Below are positions 33,613 to 45,930 of a stretch of DNA of 64,000 nucleotides, piece after piece (position 1 is the first letter of the stretch; the number at the start of each line of letters is the position of its first letter). The translations under genes and the position numbers were made by a program. The stretch is from contig NC_133782.1 of assembly GCF_003597395.2 (NCBI RefSeq), forward strand, positions 9,934,881-9,998,880, written 5' to 3'. Under the pieces are notes generated by a model. The model searched no databases. It was not told the DNA's origin and worked only from the letters and a program-made list of their open reading frames with translations. This DNA is from Chelonoidis abingdonii. Its lineage: Eukaryota; Chordata; Testudines; Testudinidae.

Positions 33613-35611
33613 TGATAGACAGTATCAGGCAGCTAAATTTCCAAATATTTTCACGGTCAATTTAATAAAGACATGAGTCATAATGTAAAGCGATGGAGAG
33701 GTTCAGTGTTGTGAATAGCATTAGATTCACTTTTTCTTTCTTAATTTTACATTATTAGCTTCGCAGGCAGATTGTACTATTCAAATAATGTCCAAAGATA
33801 GAAGTCTGGAGCTGCATTTCTCCAGGAGGAATAGAGGGAAGGCTTATGGAAAATCCCTGGCAAGCTGGGAGAATGGGCACACGTCATCATTTTGCCTTTG
33901 GATGGCAAAACCTGCCCCCCTTTCAAATCTGCCAGCTCTGTGGGCCAGGGCAGAAAAGGGGCTTTGATCCCACCTCCTTCCTGTCCCTTCTCAGGTGGTT
34001 TGCACTATGGAAGTATATGGAGTGAACAGTTCTTGTGTTTCCCTTAGTGCAGCATCCCCGGTTGCTCCTAGCCCTGGTGTTGAGAACACAGAGGGCTCAG
34101 GGAGGCTCCTTTGTTCTCCCACATGATCTAGAGGGTTGGGCAGAAGTCTACCAATCAGGAGACCTGGGTTCTTTTCCCAGCTTGTGGTATTTCCACTTGC
34201 TTTCCTTGCTGTAATCCAGCATTTCAGAGAGTGGGCTTTTCTTTAAAACTTTTCCTTCAGGTGCAACCAGTCAGAAAAAAGTACAATTAAAGATTTGGGA
34301 AAAGTCCCCACGTGTTCTTAACTTCCCCACATCAGTTCCCAGTCAGCGCTCCTGAATGATAGTCATTTACAGAATTCTAGTCATTTATAGGAATAAAAGG
34401 AAATCACCACTCTTTAAATAGATTGGCAACTTGGGGGCTCCATTTCTCAAACAATAAAAGAATAAATAATGTATTAGGACACATGAGAGAGCAGTAACAT
34501 CTCTAGGTTAAAATTTTATCTGGGAGATTATAACTCACTTTAGTTGCACATGTGCCCTTGAAGGACAAAATTCTGCAGGGCAAAATTCCATTGAATAAAA
34601 CTCTGCTTCAAAAGTTGTCTCATTAATTGAAAGTGTAAGGGTAAAAGTACCTTTAAAGTAGCTTTGCAGTTGCTGCTAGCCTCCTTAATGATGCCCTGTT
34701 GCTCTAATGGAACTTTTTGCTAGAGGGTGCGTATCTGCAGTATTAGTCTGGGACGCTGGTGGAAATGTCCCAACATGGATTTTTCATGGAAGTACAATTC
34801 TCTTACCGTAATGAGTGATGCCTAGATTTGGGATGAAATACAATTAATCTGAAGGAACCTAAACAATTATTTTTATTCATCGTTGTAAAAGTGTTTTTTC
34901 TAGTGCTCCACGCACAGAATAATAAATGAATTAATAGAAACAAGGTCAGAGAGGCATTTTGCTAAAGTGGCAGTCGTGAGACAGCAAGGATGGGAACTAG
35001 GATTCCAGCAAACCCTCAGCTGTTTGAGACAGGTAACGACACATCATCATGATCAAATGTTTCTAAAGCTAGTGGCAGTACAGAAAAAACTAAAGAAAGA
35101 TCAAGCCCAAATCAATCAGCTGAAAGAGTCTCATTGCATACTCTGTGATCATGATCTGTGCATGATCTCATTGCATACTCTGTGATCACAGAAATTTCCT
35201 CTGTTGAGGATTTTTGGTAAAGATAAAATTTTAGACACAACCATTTGAAACCACTTGTGCTAAGAAAGGATGATTAGAATTTGGGCTAACTGCCTTTCAA
35301 AATAGTCTTTTTAATAGTATGGACTCTTTGCCTTTGAATTGGTAACAGAACTCTCTGACAGCCCCAGAAAGGTTTATAATTAAACTGATGTAAAATGGAG
35401 CAGACTGGAGTAGGTTTTAAAAAAATGGAAAAAAGTCTTGGTAAATACAATCAAAATGATCTTGTAAATGGTAATTGAATCAACATGGCTTGAAGTTGAA
35501 GCTAGCCAAATATAGACTGAAAATAAGGAGTAAATTTTTAACCACGAGATTGTTTGGTATGATGGCTATCTGTTTGCACTTGGAGAGGAAGATGATGTTT
35601 TAACAATGATA
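33613..35611. repeat. Unassigned stretch with a 23-bp direct repeat
   Basis: A 23-base word starting 'tctcattgcatactctgtga' is identical at 35129-35151 and 35166-35188, spaced 37 bases. The rest of the stretch has no nameable feature. Confidence 0.6.
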
Positions 35612-35812
35612 ATAATTAACTATTGGAACAACTTGCCAAAGGTCTTGATGAAGAATCCACCACTGGGAATTTTTAAATCAAGATTGGACAGTTTTTTCCA
35701 AAGAGATATTCTCTAGAAAAAATGGGGGGGTATTGTTCTATGGCCTGTGTTATACAGAAGGTCAGACTAGATGCTCATAATGGTCCCTTCTGGCCTTGAA
35801 GTCTGAGTTTTT
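35612..35812 (+). mobile_element. CR1 LINE 3' end
   Basis: Plus-strand translation across 35620-35800 gives YWNNLPKVL, then GIFKSRLDSFF, the CR1 ORF2 C terminus. The 3' end 'ggcctgtgttatacagaagg' and 'tcagactagatgctcataat' follows. Short 5'-truncated copy. Confidence 0.78.
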
Positions 35813-36029
35813 TTTCCACTTGGCCTCACTTTTATGTATGTCATAAGACCGTAAGCGCTGATCCGTTCTTGAGTGCTGACTGCCATTCACTTCAATGGGA
35901 ATTGAGCAAGCTCAATACTATGCACGAATCAGACTGAGAATTAGGATATAGTAGTAATGACGATACCTACTTCTTATACAGCACTTTTTGCTTATAGGTC
36001 TCAAAACACTTTAATAAGGAGGCAAGTAT

Positions 36030-36180
36030 TCTTATCCTCATTTTACCGATGGGGAAACAGGCCACAGAGCAGGGTTATGACTTGCCCAATGTTAGCTAGC
36101 AGGCCAGTGGCAGAGCCAAGAAAAGAACCCACATACCCTGTGTCCCAGTCCACTGCTCTATCCACTAGATCACACTACTT
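36030..36180 (-). repeat. MIR / CORE SINE, reverse
   Basis: 'cctcattttaccgatgggga', then 'atgacttgcccaatgttagc' and the degenerate tRNA-like end 'ctgctctatccactagatca' are the MIR body in reverse. Confidence 0.75.
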
Positions 36181-36277
36181 CTTGGGATGTATCATTACTC
36201 TTGCCTCTGAATTTATTGGCCTGAATTTTCACTGTGCCCCTAACCTTTGTGTTCGCCCATGAAAATCTATATTGGAC

Positions 36278-36972
36278 TGTAGCAGATCAGACTCACTATC
36301 ACAGCACCACCTGCTGGTCAGTCTGGAAATTAATTCTTTTCCAGCCCCAGAGCACCCGCTGCTGGCCACTGTCCCTTCTGCTGCAGGCCCCTTGTGTCCC
36401 TCCCAGACTCTAGTGTCTTTTACCTAGGGGGCTACCCCACCACAGTGTCCCACACTCTGGGCCTCCCCTCCAGGGGAACCCCCAACCCTCTAAGCCCACC
36501 TTGCCTCAGTGGCTACTGCCAGTCATTATCTAGCTCCCTTTGCCTGGGGCAGACTACAGTCTATAATAGCAACTCATCTTTAGCAAAGGAGCAGGAACTA
36601 CTCCCTTTACCTATCCCTAGGCTCCCCCTCTGCAGCCTCAGTACCTTTTGTAGACATTCAACAAGGCCTGTAGCCTAGGGGTTTACCAGGCTGGAGCACC
36701 CCAGCTTTCTTTGCTTTTCCATAACACTACTCCATTCCAAGTACCTTGCTCCCAGGTAGCTAGCTCTTCCCAGTTCAGGACTAGAGAAAAACTTCTTCAG
36801 CTCCTGCCCCCCCAGCCCTCTTATCAGGACCAGCTGGACCCTGATTGAGCTGCCCACACCTGTGGTCAACTACTCTGTCAGCTGCTCTCACTCCTTTCAT
36901 CCCAGTCACAGGCCTCTCCAGGGCTGCTTTTAACCCCTTGTTCTGCTGGAGGGGGGCAATTGCCCCACTACA
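36278..36972 (-). mobile_element. Solo LTR of a retroviral-type element
   Basis: On the minus strand it begins TGTAGTGGGG and ends ACA, the TG/CA termini of an LTR. Flanks 'tggac' (36273-36277) and 'ttgac' (36973-36977) give a 5-bp duplication with one mismatch. A degenerate TATA-like 'ataagag' lies where turtle relatives have TATAAAAGG. No internal gag, pol or env sequence adjoins it, so it is a solo LTR. Orientation rests on recall of related LTRs. Confidence 0.7.
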
Positions 36973-36979
36973 TTGACCC

Positions 36980-38850
36980 AGTTTGTCAAAAGGCCAGGCT
37001 TTGTCACAAGCTGGCTGGTCCTTTCCGGGGAATTGGGCTCAGCTTTTTAAAAATGAATCATCTCATGGCCTAGGCCAGTTGTCAAACCCAGCTGGAAGCA
37101 GTGCTGGGGATTTCCCTAAAGGGAAGGGAGAGTTTAGTTAGAGGGCTGCAAGAGGAAAGTAGCTCTGGAGAGGGTGATAGCAGAGAAAGAGGCTATGGCA
37201 AGCCTGGAAGAAGGCAACCTGTAAATAAATGCCCTGGATATAGAGTGAGACTAAGGATCTCTTCTGTGGGGAGGACTCCAGGAAGAAAGCCTTGAGCATC
37301 AGTGGTGTGGGTAAAAGCTGGGCTCCCAGCCCAGTGGGTCAGTAGTCTGTAAGAGTGTGGGATGCAGGATTAGCCCAGGAGAGGCAGAAGACAGTTCTAT
37401 TATGTTTCCTTTGGACTGTTGTTTAAGTTTCTGAACTCCAAAAGACAGAGCTTAACTAGAAGGGCTGTGGGAAGCCAAGGGCTGTAGCAGACCCTCCTCT
37501 GCTGGGACTAGACCTGTCTCAACCGTAGCCAGCAGCAATAAGGAGCCACCAGGAACAGGCAAGCGATGGCAGGAAGCCCTGATTCAATGATGACTGATAA
37601 TGCCTGGGAGACTTGCCAAGAACAGAGACTTTTGACTTTGTTATAGTCACTTTTTGGAACTTGGATACACCAGAATGAGTGGCTGTAGTGAGGCGGCCTG
37701 GCTCCCAGCCACCGCAAAGAGGGATGAGCCCCTCCAGATACCACAGTGGGCAGAGCCACTGGAGCCTGCGCCCGCCTGCCAGAGGTCAAGGCACAAGACA
37801 GGAAGTATAAAAGGCTCCCAGGGCTCAGAAGCCAGCTGGCTGCTGGAGAGGTTGGATGTTGGTGTCCTAACTTCTGCTGGGGAGACTCTTGTGACTACCC
37901 CGAGAATTGGCCATACCTGTTGAGGCCAGATGCTAGAGCAGTCCGTAAGCCTACTGGTGTGACGGGACCCAGAGGAGCTGCCCAGTTTACCACTTGCTGA
38001 GTACCCTGAAGAGCCATGGTGCTTGATGCTGTGGAAGACACCGATGAGACGCAGGTACTGCTAGAGGGGGAGGTTGGAAGTAGCCTGGGGGCAGCTGACT
38101 TGAGTCTGGCTGTGGCATACCCAGAGCCGATGTCAGTGTGTTGCGGCCAGGATCCCCAATGACACAGCAGTAGGTTGCCTGCCACTGTCAGGGCCCAGGG
38201 CTGGGATGCAGTAGAGTGGGCTGGCCTGTGTCCCCCCTGCCACCCCACTCACAGGTGGCTATCTCCCCCTTGCCTAGATGCTCAGGACCAGGAGCCTGGG
38301 TTTTGTTCTTGAACTGTTTGTTTGCTGCTCTGCCCTGACCCAGGGCCTGGGCTTAATACTGAACTTTGTGTTCAGCCCCTGTCTGTGGGCCTGAACTATT
38401 TGTTGCTGCCCCGCCCTGACCCAGGGCCTGGATTTGTTTTGGAACTATTTGCTCAGCCCCTGTTTGAGGGCTGGAGCTCCCAACTGGGCACTTGCAGCCT
38501 GCCCTTATCTAGGGCCAGGCCAGTCACTAAACTCTGCGCTCAGCCCCTGCCTGAGGGCCTGAGCCCTTGACTGTTTCCTGCCCCACCAGGCTAATTCCCC
38601 AACTCACCAGGCTTGTGTAGTGAGGCAGCCTTGCTCCCAGCACCCAGAGAGGGGCAACCCCAACTGCTCCCACCTCTAGTGGCCCTTTGGTGTGACTTAG
38701 CCAGAAAGCTGTTAACCACAGCAACAGACCATGTTGGAGGCAGCTGCTGACCATAGAAGATCCAGAGGAAAACTGAGACCAGGTGAGTAGTGTTATGAGG
38801 GACCACAAGGGGATGCTGCAGAGGCAGCCCCTACTCCAAGCCATTTTGTG
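36980..38850 (+). repeat. GC-rich LTR-like sequence with direct repeats
   Basis: A roughly 30-base word beginning 'tgtagtgaggcggcctggct' at 37684 recurs slightly altered at 38616. A TATA-like 'tataaaagg' sits at 37806-37814. Between 38333 and 38560 three diverged units begin 'ccctgacccagggcctgg' (38333, 38414, 38502), spaced 81 and 88 bases. The composition and layout suggest remnants of one or two retroviral LTRs. Termini and target duplication were not resolved. Confidence 0.4.
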
Positions 38851-41800
38851 CCTGAATTTTTACACTTTCAATTGAATTGTGTGCACAGAAGTTTGACTAA
38901 TTTTGCCTCCATTTGATTTGAAGTGTGAATTGACTATTTAGAAGCACAAGAATGTAAATAAACTTGTAATTAACCGTGTACCCAAAATCTCAGGTGTAAA
39001 TTGTTCCTGCATAGAAGCAATCTGCACTCTAGGAAAATTTACCCCATAAAGGAGGCAGGTTGTGAATGCAAATTGCACAGGCATGTGGACTTTTGTGACA
39101 TGCATGCACAAAAGTGAGCTTAGCGTGCCCAGATAAATGTGTGCACAAAGACAGGGGTGATGAAGCCTTGGCCTGTGTATTGTGCCTCTCAGTTCACTCA
39201 GTTTACTGAATCCCTCCTCCTCAAATTTTGCTTTTGCACACATTAGGTACATATGAATAAGCTCAGATTGCATAACCATTATTTCATTATTGCACTCAGT
39301 TAATATGCAAATACCTTTGGAGCATGGGTGTTTTGGTTTGGTTTGGTTTTTTGGGTAATGTAGGGCACTTTGGCAGAAATAAAGGACTTGGCATCAAGAG
39401 AAGAGGTGAAATGGCTTTCCTTATCCTTCACATAGTAAAGGATTAACTTTCTTGTCACAAAGCAATAGAATATGCCTTTGAATTTCATAGGAATTGCCAT
39501 ACAGACTGACCAACTGGTCTAATTCAGTCCACTATCCTGTCAGACAACTAGTAACAGATGCTTCAGGAGAAGGTCCAAAACACACAGCAGTAGATGTAAC
39601 ATTCCCCTGAGAGAGCTTTCTCCTAACCATGATGATAAAAGTTTGGTTTAAGCCTTGAAGATTGACTCTTTAGGTGTTTTTGTATGTGGTAGTCATTCTG
39701 GAAAGAGTTTGTGGGTCAGATCCTCAGCTGGTATAAACCAGTGCAGTTCTCTTGGAAGTTAATGGAGCTTGGCTGGCATATATCAGCTCTGGGTCTGGCC
39801 CGACACCTCCAACACAAACAATTGCTGACTAGGTAAAAGCCCTTGATAATGATGTAACTGCTATGTAAACATCCTAGCACTAGACCAACGATCAAAATTG
39901 TTACCATGGGCCAGATCACGTTTTTTCTGTTTAGGCAGAGCTCCCCACTGATCTCCGTCAGGGCTCTTGCATAAAAAGCTAGGGAGTGTCTTGACCAATT
40001 GCAAATTAAAATGTTTTAGCCATGAAATTTTATATGGGCCCTCTAAAAATAAATCGTACCCTTCTTAAATTCTAATCAGAAAGCAGCATTCGCTCTGTGC
40101 TATACATACTTGTCTCCTGGCTGTGGTTCCCTATTTCTTTTTCTCATCTCACATGTGAGAAAGGTGAAGTGATTGGTACAGCTCTCTGTAATCTGAATAC
40201 TATGATCTGGGGCCATCTGGTGTTTTTAGCACCAGCATAGACAAGAGCAAGCCGACTTTCATATGATGTAAAGGTGGAGTCCTAAATTATTGATATATGT
40301 CCTTTGTCAATGACATGTGGAGTGGCATTTGAAACAAATAATCCAATGGGACTCCAAAGTGAAAATGTGACCAGCAATAGTGTAGGTCATTAGATCCTTA
40401 ATCTTTCTGTGATTAAAACCTTTTGAAATAGTACCAACATACATCAACTGTAGAAATGTGCTGAAATATTCAAAACTGCTTGAATAATCAGCAAATGCCT
40501 TTGTCCCTATAGGTTCTAAAACAGAGCTAGTTCAGTATTGGCACAAGGTGAATCCACAACAGAACTTATGCAATCCGGAATTACTGTCTGTGCCTGCAAG
40601 ATGCTGCATAGAGGCAAATAAGCCTAGTGGTTGTCTTATAAATGCATACTGTTGAATCAGATTTTTCAGATATAGCCCATTTCAAATGTTTTAATATAAA
40701 TATCTAGTTATTAATTTAATTCATTTGAAAGGATCATAGATGCCTTCCGTAGCTGAATATCACTGAGAAAGTTAAAGTATGGTACTATACTTTGAAGTAT
40801 GTTTATTATATTTAAAATATGGCCTATACTTCATTAATAAATATCAATAAAGCCAATTCCTTAAATGTCTTTTATTGGTGTTTGTGACACATGTAAAATG
40901 AGTTTGGCATTTAAGGGATTATCAGATTCCTGTTTATCACATGGCTGACCTGGGGGGAGTTATAAAGGGAATGTGGAAGTTGAAGAAAAGAAAATTGCTC
41001 TAGGAGAAGGCTGTATCCTCTGTTCTCCAGCTTACTGAAGCTGAAAAGCTGTTGGGTGGCAGTTAACCAGTAGTTTGAGGTGACTTGCTCTAGTTTTGCA
41101 TCATGTGTGAGTTTTTTAGCAGTAAAGAAATCCATGAGGAAGGGGATGTGATGTGACTAGCTATAGGTGTTGGAGAAGTGCTATATAGTATCTGCATATA
41201 TGTAAATAGCTAATAAATTACAAGTAGATGCTCAAGAATCTGGAACATAATCCCTGGGTTCTACAGGATCATTAGAATTTGTTTGTATCCTGCAAGTGGT
41301 TTCTTCTGTACAGATCCTTCAGTGGAGCTCCTAACATTCTGGACTCCTATTCTTCCTTCCCTTACTAGTGAATCTGAACACTGGCTTACAGTAAAGTTCT
41401 TATTCTACAGAGCGTGTGAGACTAATGAAAAATGGGTGCACATATTCTTAGTAACCAATTTTGATTCAAGGCAGTTTTTTGGGGACCTGGGGCTTGAGTG
41501 CATGAGACTGCTTCTCATCAGTCTTGTCAGGGGACTAGCCTGGGCTATGGAAGACCTGGCTCTCTCTCTGTGTTCTCAAGTCTCTGTTCTGTCTGATTCA
41601 GAGTAAGTTGGGATGGAAGCCTACTTTGAATCATGTAGAACAGGGACTTGAAACTTGTTCTCCCATGTCCAAGGCTCTTCCCCACACACCTCCCATGAGA
41701 GACCTGGACTCCACCCCCAAACTTTCCTACTGAAAGTTTAGTCAAAACTGATACAATTCTGTGAAGTATTTTTTTTGGCTTTGATGAAATGAAATGTTGT

Positions 41801-43375
41801 TGTCAAATGCCCTGACCAGTTTTATTTCAGTATACTGAGTACATCGTGGATAAGAAAGTATGAAATCCTTCTTTCAGGATGTGATTCCTGAAGCACTGCT
41901 GAGTCTGCCAAATACTAAATGATGATAACTCATTAAAAAAGAAGTCCGTTTTTTTTATTAGGGTTTGAATTGGAAATTGATCCAAATAACTTATTCATAT
42001 GTCTCCTCTGCTTCAGGGGCTTGGCAAAAATGATACCTGTCTCTGGACCACACCTAACTTTAATTTATGAAGCAAAAGCATGACCATAGGTTTCAGAAAA
42101 ACAAAACTATCACTGGCTTTGCCCATACCTAGTTGGAATCGAATAGTCCAACAGTTAAAACAACCCAAGAGTCTAAATGGAAAGATTCAACTCAGTAACA
42201 ACTACTTGGGGTAAAAAAGGTTCTGCCTAATAACCACATTTACAAGAAGTGGTGTCATTGTGCACGTGCAATTGCTTTGTCTGTATGTGCAAATATTTGC
42301 TTGCATGCACAAATGCCATCATTCTTCTTCTTAGCATATGCACAACATGCCTCAGGTGGCACATGACAAGGATCCACAACTGAATTTGGTCCGCTGGGTG
42401 GATCACTAGCTTCCCCGTCTTGAGCTGGGTACTGATGGGGGAAAATGCAATGTGAACGCTGATCCAGGCCCCCCAGTGCCATCATTGCATAGGCATATGT
42501 GGCAGATGGTATGAAAACACATACCCCTTTTGTGCATGAATTGGATTCTAGGTTGAATCCAGCTAATTTGGTTCTTTATGTGGAAGCATACAATTCCATG
42601 AAATCAATAGAGCAGACGTTATGTAAAATATATGGAATAACAGGATACGACAAATATGTTTTGTGTTGAACAATTAGTCATACAATCTGTCTCTTTTCTC
42701 ACACTTTGCTTATCTGTAAACTTGCCTGTCACCATCTCTGGAAACACTGCCAGAATTCGTCTTGACTCTGATCCTGGCTTGCTACATTCTTTATTCATGC
42801 TTTAATCACTTCTTGCTTCAACAACTGCAATTCAGTCTTCCTTATGGTCTTTCTAAATCCCTGCTCCCTAGATATCAAGGAGTTAAAGACATATGATGTT
42901 AGATTACTTTCCCATATCGCCCCATCCTCTGACTTTTTTCACTGACTGTGTATCTCCAAATCCAATTCTAATTGTCCTCCTGGTTTAGAAAAACTCTCCA
43001 TGGGTTTGTCCTAGTCACTCCTTGGCCTCACATGTTCCTACGATTCACATCATTCCTTCAATGTTGATACCATCCCTGCTGCCTCTTCTAATTGGAATTC
43101 TTTCCTCTCGCTTTGCTCTGAGCCACTCAGCCACATGCATTCTTTGAATCTTGCCTTAAAACTTTTCTCTAGTGAGCAACTGACTCTCTGTAGAGCATTC
43201 TGAGAAATGGAGCCTGCAGTTTAAAACTACTTGGCATGCAACTGCATGTGCAAAATGTTCATGAAAATGTTCATCTCAGCTGTTTACATAGTTACTATCC
43301 TAACACATGCATTCAAATCCAGTAATTGTATATGCAAATGGCTAAATATGATGTCTTAAATGTACAATTGCTCTA
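38851..43375. other. Long mostly unassigned stretch
   Basis: Scraps of an old amniote repeat at 39710-39795 ('cagctggtataaaccagtgc'). Words such as 'tgtgcacgtgcaattgc' near 42258 and 'gacatgcatgcacaaaagtg' near 39098 hint at a second old family. No gene. Confidence 0.4.
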
Positions 43376-43411
43376 ACTTGTATTTACATATACATTCATG
43401 TAAATACAAGT
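43376..43411. repeat. Perfect 14-bp stem with 8-base loop
   Basis: 'acttgtatttacat' (43376-43389) is exactly inverted as 'atgtaaatacaagt' (43398-43411) around 'atacattc'. Too short for a microRNA precursor. Possibly the centre of an old MITE. Confidence 0.9.
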
Positions 43412-45477
43412 GCCTGCTCCAAGCTGTGGGTGTTTTTTGACAAACTTTAAAACACAAGACATGCAAAAGGTATTACAACCAACAGTTTAGGCTCATGCAG
43501 TACTTCTAAATCATGAATCTTTTTCATGAGTCTGATCACAATATTTGTGAGGTGTTTTGTTTTGTGGAGGTGGGAGAGGGAGGTTAAGTTTCAGTTAGGG
43601 GACTCACTAAATTGCATGAGAATCACTGATTTCATTATTTAGAAAGTGTGCGTGTGTTTTTTTTGTTTTGTTTTTTTTTAAGCCCTCACGGTTAGAAAGA
43701 GTCTTAAATATGTGAAGGCAGTATAGAGCACTCCAAAGGCTCAGAAGGCAAGTAAAAGGGGACCATTATTTATTATTCATGAAAATCTAATGACTTTCAG
43801 GAGCCTGACTCATAACTTTTGAATGCTTGAGGTTGGCGATACTGCACACTGTAACCAGCTAGAAATGAGGTTGAAAATCTGAAATACTCCATTTCCCAGA
43901 AATGAATGGTCATGCATCTTCCCTCTGCCCAAAAATCAGTGGGTTTTGCAGGATGGCCTGAAAGCCAATACACTTTGATTTATTTTGGGCCAGGGTAGAG
44001 TGAGTGAACTCCAAAGTCCAGGGGCTTTCATAGAGAATGCCCAGCCAGCAGATATCTTCCATTTAAAAGGAGTGGGTTCCAGGTCGAGTGGCTCCTTTGA
44101 CTGCAACTGTATCGCAATGGAAGAGGCAAGCCCACAGGTAGGATTTATAGATCAAAAGCACAAACTTAAATTCCACCCAAAAATCAATGAGCAGCCATTG
44201 CAGTTGATCAAGCATTGATGTGCTGAGCTCATTACACGATTGCTGCATTTTGTAGGAGCTCTGCTTTTTCAGTTTACACATGCAGTTGAATTCCCAACTT
44301 CTTTAAAAATTGGGTGTTCTGCCAGCACAGGTGTTTGTGTTTCCCAGCTTTGTATTTGCACTTCCTTCTGAAAGTGTTGCTGCAGAGCGGAATTTAGAAA
44401 TGACATTCTCACCTTGCAATGTTCCTAACGTACGATAAACCTGATTCTTTTTGTAGGGGAGATGCATTGCTTAAAACATCTAGACGTTCAGTCAGCCTGC
44501 AGGGTTCATTAGAGCTAAGGACATGCTCTTAAAATTTGTAAACGGCAAATTTTCTCCGCTTAAATGTGTGGCAAAAGGATGGGTCAATATGGGTTAGTCT
44601 TGTTTAGATTAATCATGGTAAACACAAGCTCCTGAGCTGGCCTGTCAGCTATCAATAACCACTAAAGCAGATGTTATTTAATCAGGTAATTTTGAGCTCT
44701 GGGCAATGTCTCCACCAACACAAACATGACTATCCAATTCTTCAACAAATATCTAAAGTTTTCAGTGGCAGACAGTTATTGATCTCTCTTCCTCTTAAAA
44801 TCAATGCAAGTGTGCAGCTAAGACTCCGACTATACTGTATAGTGTAGGTATAGTGAGCTAATGCAATGGCTTTCACTTAATCACCTGTTCCACCAGGGAT
44901 ATGTTTAGGGGCACTGGGTAGAAGCTCTCTGCTATGCAATACCTTATTTACCACAGTGCTCACTATGCCGGAAACTTGCATTATACGGAGTAGAGAATGT
45001 CTCCTCTGAGCTCTATTTAGAATAGATGGCTAAGGACTTCTATTGCACTGTGAAGTTCATATTGGTGTTACACATCATCTGAGTGGTTTTAAGTTGATGA
45101 TGTTTAATGACATCTATGTCATTCAGATGGATTTCAAGCTGTGACTCAGCAAGACTTCACCAATTTAGCCTTCCTAAACATACCTTCAATTTCCTTTCTG
45201 TGACTACTTCATGCCACATACATTAGTCTTCCATTGAGCTAATTGGATCCTTGTCTCTTAATTTTTTTTGCAGATATGCTATTTTGAAAATAAATCACGA
45301 AGCAACAACTTTGAGTGCTAAACATAATTGACTTCGATTCTATTTATCTACTCTCTGTAATGTGAATGTATCCATAATGTCTGAGGTTTGTGTGTTGGGT
45401 TTTGTGGGTTTTTTGGAAATACAAGAAGCTAGATAGAAGAGCATGTTAGAGTAGTAGATCCTATAGAGTAGCTGTGG
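43412..45477. other. Stretch with no supported feature
   Basis: Includes T-rich runs near 43660. The part around 44370-44800 looks unique and free of young repeats. Nothing named. Confidence 0.4.
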
Positions 45478-45485
45478 CTAGCTTT

Positions 45486-45608
45486 TAGGGTGATCAGATG
45501 TCCCAATTTTATAGGGACAGTCCTGATTTTTGGGTCTCTTTCTTACATAGGCTCCTATTACTCCTCACCCCCATCCTGATTTTTCACATTTGCAGTCTGG
45601 TCACTCTA
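45486..45608. mobile_element. Short hAT-like MITE with 8-bp duplication
   Basis: Termini 'tagggtgatcaga' and 'tctggtcactcta' are inverted with two mismatches. Flanks 'ctagcttt' (45478-45485) and 'ctagcttg' (45609-45616) agree in seven of eight. It is 123 bp with no coding capacity. The inner wording 'gtcccaattttatagggaca' is characteristic of a common turtle family. Confidence 0.87.
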
Positions 45609-45616
45609 CTAGCTTG

Positions 45617-45896
45617 GTCTCTTACATTTCTTTTTCTCTAACCCTTGCCATTTTGCCATCTCAGCTGAGTCAGAAACACCTAGCCTGTGATGCTGGGTTG
45701 CAGAAATAACCTTGGTACAATCTTAGAACACAAGCACATGAACAAAATAGAAATAAGGAGGTATTGCTGATGTGGTATTGCTGATATTGTGGTTTGCAGT
45801 AGCTTTAGTTTCTTCAGGAGAAGGTACAATAACTTAGGTTGCTTGTGGCCCTATAGTGGAAAAAAAAACCCTTTAGGCAATAACACTAAGGAACTC

Positions 45897-45930
<34 letters not shown>

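Noticed and set aside
38333..38560. CRISPR-like array of spaced repeats
   Set aside because: The units are diverged and few, in vertebrate LTR-like sequence with no cas genes. It is a tandem duplication.
45901..45926. 26-T run as the tail of a reverse-oriented retroposon
   Set aside because: No SINE, LINE or processed-gene body was recognised next to it.
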